A DNA stretch of 42,381 bases from Candidatus Woesearchaeota archaeon (GTDB lineage: Archaea; Nanobdellota; Nanobdellia; Woesearchaeales; UBA583), in contig JAQICV010000088.1 of NCBI GenBank assembly GCA_027858315.1, positions 1 to 42,381 of the forward strand, in the 5' to 3' direction. This document shows positions 35,850 to 41,424 of this stretch, piece by piece. The notes below the pieces were generated by a model that saw only the letters and a program-made list of their open reading frames with translations, was not told the origin of the DNA and did not search any database. The position numbers and the translations under genes were made by a program. The first letter of the stretch is position 1, and the number at the start of each line of letters is the position of its first letter.

Positions 35850-36333
35850 TTTGTTGTTTGTTATAGTGATAATTCCAAAACATTGCATTACACATTAAAT
35901 GTCCTATATGTAGTTCTCCACTTTCCAAATCATGTGTTTCTCCATCCATAATAGCAGTTAAATGTCTAAAAGCTGATTCTTCAATATCTTTTAAAGGCAT
36001 ATCTTTCATCCAATTAAATGCTTCATATTTATTTGCTCCAAACATTAATACTTTTACTAACGGTTTCATAGATTTAAAATGAACTAAACCCCAATTTAAT
36101 TTTCCTTTATTATATCTTAAAGCTTTTATTATTTCTAACTCAGAAATTTTTTTCTTAGATTTAGATTGACATTTATAAGAAATAAGTACATCTGAATTAC
36201 CTATAGCACCTGTCAATTCACATCCACAATGATAGACAATCTCCCAAGCATGGAGAGAATTAGAATAGTCTTTCTGAGGAGATGAACAATAAGGACATGT
36301 ATCTAAACTTTTATAATTCTTTAATTTTTTCAT
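35842..36333 (-). CDS. DUF5664-like nucleotide hydrolase-type protein with N-terminal zinc ribbon
   Basis: 163 residues. Residues about 10-60 hold cysteine and histidine pairs (CPYC, YHCGCEL, YKC) and look like a zinc ribbon. From about residue 73 the pattern RYNKGKLNWGLVHFKSMKPLVKV, FGANKYEAFNW, EESAFRHLTAIMDGE, ESGELHIGHLMCNAMFW fits DUF5664, a phage family related to dATP/dGTP diphosphohydrolase-like proteins. Such proteins are proposed to act on nucleotide pools; I do not assign a substrate. The start overlaps the end of the upstream gene by 23 bases. It lies close to thyX, which also supports a nucleotide role. Confidence 0.7.
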   Translation of the reverse strand: MKKLKNYKSLDTCPYCSSPQKDYSNSLHAWEIVYHCGCELTGAIGNSDVLISYKCQSKSKKKISELEIIKALRYNKGKLNWGLVHFKSMKPLVKVLMFGANKYEAFNWMKDMPLKDIEESAFRHLTAIMDGETHDLESGELHIGHLMCNAMFWNYHYNKQQNE

Positions 36334-36619
36334 TTTCTAAGTATTCTTTATAATAATATAAATCTTTTAATGTTTCTATTAATTCCCTTTGATCAGAAAA
36401 TAATTCCTCTAACTTTAAGTTTAGAAACATTATAGACTCTTCTTTCCAATCTTCAGGAATAATATCTTTCGGATTTGAAGAAGTATACATTTTAAGTAAA
36501 GCTTCTATTGACTTTAAGTCTTCTTCTTTCTCTTCTATTATATCTACTAGATGTTCTTTACTATTAATCTGAATTCTACTTAGAAAAATATCTGTTGTAA
36601 AATCTATTCCCCAACTCAT
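36311..36619 (-). CDS. Conserved crAss-like phage protein of unknown function (102 aa)
   Basis: 102 residues beginning MSWGIDFTTDIFLSRIQI, continuing as an acidic, probably coiled-coil helical protein (about 25-100) with the short block NPKDIIPEDWK. I recall similar small MSWGIDF-type proteins in phages of Bacteroidota, with no known function. Its 3' end overlaps the DUF5664 gene by 23 bases. It lies 49 bases downstream of thyX; that gap is AT-rich with no clear signal. Confidence 0.7.
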   Translation of the reverse strand: MSWGIDFTTDIFLSRIQINSKEHLVDIIEEKEEDLKSIEALLKMYTSSNPKDIIPEDWKEESIMFLNLKLEELFSDQRELIETLKDLYYYKEYLENEKIKEL

Positions 36620-36668
36620 AATTTATTATCATTTAATTTTCTATTAAGTATTTATAAGGAATAATTTA

Positions 36669-37349
36669 TTACATAAACATTCCATTTCTCCATTGTATTT
36701 CACTAAAAACATTAGGAAGTTCTATTTCTAAATATTCTCCAATATTATTAGCAATTATTTGTATTTCTTTTTCTGCATGATTATCGCATCTAACATTAAG
36801 AAAAGCTAACCAACTACGTAATGTACCATTAGCAGACATTGTAGTAGTTAAACATCCTGGAAGTAAATGTCTAGCACATTCTTTAGCTACACCATTAGAA
36901 GTAAGTTCTAAATATAAACTTTGTACTTTATTTAAAAAATCTTTTATTGCATCAGAAGCTAATATATTATAAGAATTATCTATTATCCAGTTCATATTTA
37001 TAGTAGGATTAAATATATCGGTACTACTTTGTCTATTAGTAGGATGTTCTTTTCTAAGTTCAATATCTTCAAATTTAATTCTATTTGAATATCTAGTAGA
37101 ATGTTCTTGAAATTTAATTGATTGATGTCTTAGTATTTGTCTTCCTATATCTCTACTTGTTTCAATTTCAAATGTAAAATTAATCATATCTAATGGACTC
37201 CAATGAGCACTATCCATTAGATATTTTACTAATTTACCTTCATCCTCTTTAATAATACCATGTCTAGCAATTGCAGAAATAATTTGTTCTGAATTTAATT
37301 CAGAATATTTTCCTATCCCCACAGTTTTTGTTATAAGTTGTACATTCAT
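36669..37349 (-). CDS. thyX: Flavin-dependent thymidylate synthase ThyX
   Basis: 226 residues, the usual length for ThyX. The enzyme makes dTMP from dUMP using methylenetetrahydrofolate, FAD and NADPH. The signature region is LRHQSIKFQEHSTRYS (73-88), corresponding to the ThyX motif RHRxxSxxxxSxRY. S84, R86 and Y87 are kept, while the third Arg is Gln76 and the first Ser is Lys79. The C-terminal substrate-binding region ARHLLPGCLTTTM...NGTLRSWLAFLNVR...AEKEI also fits. The start ATG overlaps the stop of the upstream gene (TAATG). It is consistent with a phage raising its thymidine supply for an AT-rich genome. Confidence 0.93.
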   Translation of the reverse strand: MNVQLITKTVGIGKYSELNSEQIISAIARHGIIKEDEGKLVKYLMDSAHWSPLDMINFTFEIETSRDIGRQILRHQSIKFQEHSTRYSNRIKFEDIELRKEHPTNRQSSTDIFNPTINMNWIIDNSYNILASDAIKDFLNKVQSLYLELTSNGVAKECARHLLPGCLTTTMSANGTLRSWLAFLNVRCDNHAEKEIQIIANNIGEYLEIELPNVFSEIQWRNGMFM

Positions 37350-37651
37350 TATAATTTTTTAAATTCTATTAATAATTCTTCTTTCCTTAACATTAAATCT
37401 TCTGTGCACTTAATTAAAAACTCCTCATAATGTTTAACGAAATTATCATACTTAAAAGCTATAGCATCTTTACTACCAGTTCTCGCTACTTCATGTTGAT
37501 ATAAGTCTAATTTTCCAAAAACATTTCCATGATGGTCACTAGTATGTAGCCAAACTGTACTTTTTGAAGGATTAAATTTATTAATATACTCATCTATAAT
37601 CTTTATATTTTGTTTAATTTTTGTAGCTCTTTTAAATGTATTTGCTTCCAT
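37349..37651 (-). CDS. Small phage protein of unknown function (100 aa)
   Basis: 100 residues, helical at both ends with a central segment STVWLHTSDHHGNVFGKLDLYQHE. The H-T-S-D-H-H cluster might bind a metal, but no family is recognised. The stop overlaps the thyX start by one base (TAATG), suggesting coupled expression with thyX; a role in nucleotide metabolism is only a guess from position. Confidence 0.65.
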   Translation of the reverse strand: MEANTFKRATKIKQNIKIIDEYINKFNPSKSTVWLHTSDHHGNVFGKLDLYQHEVARTGSKDAIAFKYDNFVKHYEEFLIKCTEDLMLRKEELLIEFKKL

Positions 37652-37675
37652 TATTTTAAATAATTTTATTTAATG

Positions 37676-37873
37676 TTATACTCCAAATATCATAATTGAT
37701 AATTTATCAACTATAAACATAGCGAATAGAATTATAATTACTATTGAAAATATAAATAGTATAAATGCTGGATATTGTTTAGCGTAATCTTGTGTAGTAT
37801 TATATTTTTTTCCTGATGCTTTCATCAGCAAACCAGATATTATTAAAATTGCTATCCCAGTTATTATTTCCAT
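37676..37873 (-). CDS. Small membrane protein, two predicted transmembrane helices
   Basis: 65 residues: hydrophobic segment 1 at about 4-18 (ITGIAILIISGLLM), a polar basic turn (KASGKKYNTTQDYAKQY), then hydrophobic segment 2 at about 35-55 (AFILFIFSIVIIILFAMFI). It may be an inner-membrane protein; a holin-like or superinfection role is possible but has no specific support. It sits in the middle of the small-gene operon. Confidence 0.6.
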   Translation of the reverse strand: MEIITGIAILIISGLLMKASGKKYNTTQDYAKQYPAFILFIFSIVIIILFAMFIVDKLSIMIFGV

Positions 37874-37892
37874 AATTTAAAAATTTTTCTTG

Positions 37893-38084
37893 TTAATCAT
37901 AGTTTGGTTCATTATTAATTATTAATCCACATTTTATACATTTATAGTTAATCCATTTAATATTCTTAAATATACCTGTATCATCTATTTTTAACTTATT
38001 TGAACCACATGTAGAACAATATTCTTCTTTTTCATTCCAAGGTGCAGAACTGTCGAATTCTGCACCTAATGGTAAATTACTCAT
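37893..38084 (-). CDS. Small zinc-ribbon protein (63 aa)
   Basis: 63 residues beginning MSNLPLGAEFDSSAPWNE, a start I recall from many small phage and prophage proteins of Bacteroidota. Two cysteine pairs (CSTC at 23-26 and CIKC about 25 residues later) form a probable zinc ribbon. Its role is unknown; nucleic-acid binding is plausible. Its start overlaps the upstream gene by 8 bases. Confidence 0.7.
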   Translation of the reverse strand: MSNLPLGAEFDSSAPWNEKEEYCSTCGSNKLKIDDTGIFKNIKWINYKCIKCGLIINNEPNYD

Positions 38085-38454
38085 TTTTATTTTTAATTAT
38101 TTCAATTGCTTTTAAGATTGCTACTTCTCTTGCTTGATATAAAGTATAATATATACCACAACCGTCTCCTTTATTAGTATTATTATAATTATTATGAATA
38201 TAAAATCCATATCCATTTGCAAGTAAAGCTAATGTAATAAATATATTATATTTATTATCAAGCCAATCAATAGCTTGCTGCCAAAGTGGTGCTGCACATT
38301 GATCTTCATGTAACCACTTTTCTGAATTGCTTATAAATCCAATATCAAATGAATATACCATTATTTTAGGATTATACCATCCAAAACACTTTTCATCAAA
38401 TCCTAATTCTTTAAGAGCTAACGCTATTTCATAAGTACAAAATTGTTTTTTCAT
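38077..38454 (-). CDS. Conserved Bacteroidota phage protein of unknown function (125 aa)
   Basis: 125 residues. The pattern FCTYEIALALKELGFDEKC near the N-terminus and APLWQQAIDWLDNKYNI in the middle is one I know from a common small protein family in phages and prophages of Bacteroidota. No function is established to my knowledge. The C-terminal helix (AREVAILKAIEII) is amphipathic. The start ATG overlaps the upstream stop (TAATG), and the stop overlaps the next start, so the three genes are translationally coupled. Confidence 0.75.
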   Translation of the reverse strand: MKKQFCTYEIALALKELGFDEKCFGWYNPKIMVYSFDIGFISNSEKWLHEDQCAAPLWQQAIDWLDNKYNIFITLALLANGYGFYIHNNYNNTNKGDGCGIYYTLYQAREVAILKAIEIIKNKNE

Positions 38455-38654
38455 TACTTTATAATATTTAAAATTCCATATCTATCTTTGAGTACTCTTA
38501 TTTGATCATTACCTCTGAAAGTGATTAATTCAGCTTTATCTCTTTGTTCTTTATTCATACTGCTATTTTTGAAATCATATATATTTATATCTTTTACTGG
38601 TAAATCTTTTTTAGATTCTCCTAAATCATCACGTACTAATATAATTTCTTTCAT
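38454..38654 (-). CDS. Small phage protein of unknown function (66 aa)
   Basis: 66 residues, charged, starting MKEIILVRDDLGESKKDL and ending in VLKDRYGILNIIK. No family is recognised. Its ATG lies inside the ATGA overlap with the upstream gene, whose stop under the standard code is the TGA. The stop is TAA, overlapping the next ATG by one base. Confidence 0.6.
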   Translation of the reverse strand: MKEIILVRDDLGESKKDLPVKDINIYDFKNSSMNKEQRDKAELITFRGNDQIRVLKDRYGILNIIK

Positions 38655-38845
38655 AATAAAATTGAGGTTATTTCCAATATTTTCATTGGTTTATCATTAC
38701 TTTCATATCTCCAAATAGACCAATAATCTAAACTAACCCATAGTAATCCATGATATGTTAATGTTGTTTCTTTTTTCTTATTACTATATGTTATTGTATA
38801 ATCACTTAATATTAGTATTAGAGATATTAGTACTAGTATTATCAT
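38651..38845 (-). CDS. Small membrane-anchored protein ending in TGA
   Basis: 64 residues starting MIILVLISLILILSDY: one N-terminal hydrophobic helix (2-14), then a polar, Trp/Tyr-rich domain. The stop is TGA at 38653-38651, the only gene in the window that appears to end with TGA; the next ATG overlaps it (ATGA). If TGA were read as Trp here, the protein would gain only five residues (WKKLY) before a TAG. It starts directly after the upstream TAA. The function is unknown. Confidence 0.6.
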   Translation of the reverse strand: MIILVLISLILILSDYTITYSNKKKETTLTYHGLLWVSLDYWSIWRYESNDKPMKILEITSILL

Positions 38846-39136
38846 TTAATCAATAAGATTTAATGCTTGTCTTAAATTACTACCAAGAATGTTAATGTCA
38901 TTTTCCATTTTACTTGTAATATCATCAAATATTCCGATTAAATCTGGATGTTCTATATTTTCTGGTATTAATTCACTGCTCTCTTTCTTAGCTTCTTCTC
39001 CCTCTGTTCTGTTAAATTTTTCTATTAGAGTTTCACTCATTCTTACTAAATCATTCAATTCTTTAGCTCTTGTTTGTAGCCTTTTTCTTGCACTAAGCAA
39101 TGTTCTTTTTTCAACAGGACTATCTGTTTGACTCAT
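38846..39136 (-). CDS. Small helical phage protein of unknown function (96 aa)
   Basis: 96 residues, strongly charged and almost wholly helical: a basic block KRTLLSARKRLQTRAKEL (10-27), then an acidic coiled-coil-like region and a C-terminal helix SNLRQALNLID. No enzyme motif or family is recognised. The stop TAA is immediately followed by the next ATG. A 79-base gap upstream separates it from the 107-aa gene; this gap is AT-rich with a pyrimidine-rich patch on the plus strand and no clear hairpin. Confidence 0.6.
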   Translation of the reverse strand: MSQTDSPVEKRTLLSARKRLQTRAKELNDLVRMSETLIEKFNRTEGEEAKKESSELIPENIEHPDLIGIFDDITSKMENDINILGSNLRQALNLID

Positions 39137-39215
39137 TATATTAAGTATTAAATATTGGGTACTCTATTAAGTTTTCCCCTTCCCTTGTTAATCTGTATTA
39201 TATCATTAGAGAGAA

Positions 39216-39539
39216 TTAGTATACAGCATTGCAAAGTTCCTCAACTAAACTTTCATCCTCAGAGGCTAACAAAAAATCTTCTCGTGTCATTGTACCATCA
39301 TCCCAGGCACTCCATGCTCTTTTACTAATAAGTACTTCATCTCCTAGTACTTCTCTAATACTTTCTTTTTCATTCTCATACATTTTATTAGCTGTATCTC
39401 TTATTTTGAATAGATGAAATCTTAAATGCTTCCCTAGTTCATAAATAACCTCATCTTTTGTTGGTTTCTTTATTGCATCTATAACCATATCTTCTAGATC
39501 TTTTAAATAATCATCAATGTATTCTGTTTTATTTTTCAT
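39216..39539 (-). CDS. Small phage protein of unknown function (107 aa)
   Basis: 107 residues, acidic and helical, starting MKNKTEYIDDYLKDLEDM and ending EELCNAVY. It contains SKRAWSAWDDGTMTREDF, where Trp is TGG. No family is recognised. It follows the 87-aa gene by 20 bases and ends in TAA. Membership of the same operon is inferred from spacing and direction. Confidence 0.6.
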   Translation of the reverse strand: MKNKTEYIDDYLKDLEDMVIDAIKKPTKDEVIYELGKHLRFHLFKIRDTANKMYENEKESIREVLGDEVLISKRAWSAWDDGTMTREDFLLASEDESLVEELCNAVY

Positions 39540-39559
39540 GTTATCATATATTTTAATAT

Positions 39560-39823
39560 TTAAGAATTACCATTTTTTAACCATTCTATTCTCTCCTCTA
39601 ACTCTATTATTTCATCCTCAATTGGAGTTTCTTTTTTGTTATATTCAGTTATTAAATAATTATAAGCATGGATAAATTCATTCATTTTCTTAGGTATTCG
39701 TTCCCAGTTTTGGCTTTCATATACTCTTATAAGATTATGTCCAACTGCCATTATATTTAATACTACCATATCATTTTTAATAAGGTTTCTTCTTACTGAT
39801 TCTTTTAATACGTTTAATTCCAT
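39560..39823 (-). CDS. Small helical phage protein of unknown function (87 aa)
   Basis: 87 residues beginning MELNVLKESVRRNLIKNDM, predicted all-helical with a C-terminal Glu-rich coiled-coil segment (EDEIIELEERIEWLKNG). Its ATG overlaps the end of the upstream 54-aa gene by 10 bases, which indicates coupling. No domain is recognised. Confidence 0.6.
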   Translation of the reverse strand: MELNVLKESVRRNLIKNDMVVLNIMAVGHNLIRVYESQNWERIPKKMNEFIHAYNYLITEYNKKETPIEDEIIELEERIEWLKNGNS

Positions 39824-39978
39824 AATTGTTTTTTAATAACCCTAATTAATTTTGCAGATATTCGTTCTGAACTACATTCAGTATGTTCATGTTCTTTAGC
39901 AAATCCATTCCATTCTTGCATTAACTTACCACAAGTTTTACATTTAGGTTGTTCTGATATTATAAGTTTTTTTTCCAT
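39814..39978 (-). CDS. Very small zinc-finger protein (54 aa)
   Basis: ATG at 39978, TAA at 39816-39814. The 54 residues begin MEKKLIISEQPKCKTCGKLM and include a CxxC pair (C13, C16) and HEHTEC (about 30-35), making a compact C2HC-type zinc site. The end is helical and basic (RVIKKQLWN). It lies between a terminator and the 87-aa gene, with a 10-base overlap to the latter. No function is known; a nucleic-acid or protein-binding adaptor is plausible. Confidence 0.55.
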   Translation of the reverse strand: MEKKLIISEQPKCKTCGKLMQEWNGFAKEHEHTECSSERISAKLIRVIKKQLWN

Positions 39979-39984
39979 AATTAT

Positions 39985-40028
39985 AAATTAAAATAAAGTG
40001 GTAACAAGAAATATATCCTTGTTACCAC
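39985..40028 (-). terminator. Intrinsic terminator on the minus strand
   Basis: GTGGTAACAAG (39998-40008) and CTTGTTACCAC (40018-40028) form a perfect 11-bp stem with a 9-base loop. On the minus strand it is followed by TTTATTTTAATTT. It directly follows the stop of the 60-aa gene and precedes the zinc-finger gene by about 20 bases, so it may act as an attenuator. Confidence 0.85.
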
Positions 40029-40036
40029 ATAAGTAT

Positions 40037-40219
40037 CTATTCACCTTTTACAAATTCATAGATTTTGGCTGCAACTTTAACAACATCTTCTTGTTGTTTT
40101 TCCCATTTTTCGTCAACCTCTAAATACTCTGGTTTTCCCACAACTCTCGTTGCATAATCAATGCATTTCATTCTTACTTCTTGGTTTCCTTGGTTTTCCA
40201 ATTGTTTTAAATTATTCAT
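40037..40219 (-). CDS. Small phage protein of unknown function (60 aa)
   Basis: 60 residues beginning MNNLKQLENQGNQEVRMKCIDYA and ending AAKIYEFVKGE, predicted helical. From memory, similar short proteins occur in phages of Bacteroidota without a known role. The stop is TAG, confirming that TAG is a true terminator in the minus-strand genes. It is followed by a strong hairpin terminator, and preceded by one copy of a repeated leader motif. Confidence 0.6.
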   Translation of the reverse strand: MNNLKQLENQGNQEVRMKCIDYATRVVGKPEYLEVDEKWEKQQEDVVKVAAKIYEFVKGE

Positions 40220-40222
40220 AAT

Positions 40223-40273
40223 ATATATTTAAGTTTCATGCGTTTAATCCCTCCGCACAAGAAAGGGTTTTAA
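40223..40273 (-). repeat. Repeated leader motif, copy 1 (upstream of the 60-aa gene)
   Basis: On the minus strand TTAAAACCCTTTCTT (40273-40259) is followed after 22 bases by AAACTTAAATATAT (40236-40223), which ends 3 bases before the ATG. The same two blocks occur upstream of the 69-aa gene. The first block overlaps the stop codon of that 69-aa gene. It may be an early promoter or regulatory element. Confidence 0.4.
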
Positions 40274-40479
40274 TTATTTATAGAAGCAAGTAGTTTCTGT
40301 GCAACAACTTTTGATAATTGAATTTTACAATGTGGATTAGTCCATTTTTCTCCTTTAGCCAAATCCACTGCACCTGGATAATCAGGTGAATACCCGTTTG
40401 CCATTACTTCTAAGCATTTTTTGTCAATTCGCAGTTCTGATAATAAATCTTTTACTGCATTGTCTAATTTGTCATACAT
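40270..40479 (-). CDS. Small phage protein of unknown function (69 aa)
   Basis: 69 residues: an N-terminal helix (MYDKLDNAVKDLLSEL), then GYSPDYPGAVDLAKGEKW and a C-terminal helix (LSKVVAQKLLASINN). No known domain is recognised. A 112-base AT-rich leader upstream carries the second copy of the repeated motif. Confidence 0.6.
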   Translation of the reverse strand: MYDKLDNAVKDLLSELRIDKKCLEVMANGYSPDYPGAVDLAKGEKWTNPHCKIQLSKVVAQKLLASINN

Positions 40480-40527
40480 AATTTTAAAGTATTAAATATC
40501 AGTACTAATATATATAACTACTGATAG

Positions 40528-40564
40528 ATATATTTAAGTTTATTTATCTAAGAAAGGGCTTTAA
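40528..40564 (-). repeat. Repeated leader motif, copy 2 (upstream of the 69-aa gene)
   Basis: On the minus strand TTAAAGCCCTTTCTT (40564-40550) is followed after 8 bases by AAACTTAAATATAT (40541-40528), 48 bases before the ATG at 40479. The blocks are identical to those of copy 1 except for one base, but the spacing differs (8 against 22 bases). The rest of the gap 40480-40591 is AT-rich with no other clear signal. Confidence 0.4.
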
Positions 40565-40591
40565 ATATGTTATTATTCATATTATTAAATA

Positions 40592-40870
40592 TTAGTAACA
40601 ATTTGGCCCTACTCCACAATCGCATTCTTGTCCATCAGGATCACTTAATGTTCTTGGTTCACATCTTCCAGTATTTCCACATTTAGGGCAAACTGAAGGA
40701 CTAATATGTTGTATAGTTGAATGTGTACTTAATCGTTCCTGTAATAAAATTTTAAATAAAAAAGCTTCATCCATTGTAATAGTCATGGTTCTTCCAAAGT
40801 TTCCACTAATTGTTCTATTGATCCTGTCACTTAAATTAATCTTTTCTATTATTTCATTGTAATTATTCAT
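40592..40870 (-). CDS. Small cysteine-rich zinc-binding-type protein (92 aa)
   Basis: 92 residues. The first 55 are helical; the last 35 carry CPKCGNTGRC, then ECDCGVGPNCY: six cysteines in pairs that look like a zinc ribbon or knuckle. No family name can be given. It lies downstream of the structured 135-base gap and upstream of the repeated leader. Confidence 0.6.
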   Translation of the reverse strand: MNNYNEIIEKINLSDRINRTISGNFGRTMTITMDEAFLFKILLQERLSTHSTIQHISPSVCPKCGNTGRCEPRTLSDPDGQECDCGVGPNCY

Positions 40871-40890
40871 AATATTATTTATTAAAAAAC

Positions 40891-41003
40891 AACTCCTCGC
40901 AGGGTTACTGGTTTACCATTCTTACTATTAACCCTTTTTCATTTAATTAATGGCCTAACAGCTTTCCTTACATTTTCTTAATGCTAATGTGTTTTGAGGA
41001 GTT
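40891..41003 (-). ncRNA. Putative structured RNA in the 135-base gap
   Basis: Read on the minus strand, AACTCCTC (41003-40996) pairs with GAGGAGTT (40898-40891) and closes a region of about 100 bases. Inside, AGGGTTA (40935-40929) pairs with TAACCCT (40907-40901), with a small TGG-TAAA-CCA hairpin nested in it, and ACATT/AATGT can pair in the 5' half. The closing stem is followed by GTTTTTTAAT, as in an intrinsic terminator. No ORF fits. It has no T-loop or anticodon arrangement of a tRNA. It could be a non-coding RNA or an elaborate terminator/attenuator between two minus-strand genes. Confidence 0.45.
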
Positions 41004-41005
41004 AT

Positions 41006-41407
41006 TTATAATCCATGTTTAATTTTAATTTTTAATTTATCCTCCTTAGATAATACTGTAGAATTTCTTCCAATATGCCACTGAAAACATTCTTTACATT
41101 TATAAGCAACTCTTTTATGAATAGTTTTGTCCATTGTATTTATTCTCATCGCTGCTTCAATAGCTTCTTTATCACTAGAATATTTCTTTTTATTTTTATA
41201 TTTTACTTCTCCTGTACCTATATTTTTATTTAAAAATGTTTTACATTGAGAAGATTCTTGTAAAGATTTACTATATATTTTAATTGTATATTTAATACTT
41301 TCAGTAGATAAAATTATTGAATCATGTATTATTTCACAAGATTCAATATTTTCTATATTTTCTGGAAGTAAAGTTAATACTTGATTCAATAATTTTATTT
41401 TATCCAT
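41006..41407 (-). CDS. Phage protein with C-terminal zinc-ribbon-like motif (133 aa)
   Basis: 133 residues. The N-terminal half is mixed helix/strand. The second half has a helix SDKEAIEAAMRIN followed by KRVAYKCKECFQWHIGR: a CxxC pair with Trp-His, which resembles a short zinc-binding segment frequent in small phage proteins. No function is known. It follows the RNA ligase gene by 17 bases, so it is likely to be cotranscribed with it. Confidence 0.65.
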   Translation of the reverse strand: MDKIKLLNQVLTLLPENIENIESCEIIHDSIILSTESIKYTIKIYSKSLQESSQCKTFLNKNIGTGEVKYKNKKKYSSDKEAIEAAMRINTMDKTIHKRVAYKCKECFQWHIGRNSTVLSKEDKLKIKIKHGL

Positions 41408-41424
41408 TAGTTTTATTTTAAAAA

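Noticed and set aside
40891-41003. The structured gap as a tRNA gene.
   Set aside because: The closing stem fits an acceptor stem superficially, but the length of 113 bases, lack of a GTTCRA T-loop and lack of an anticodon arm argue against it.
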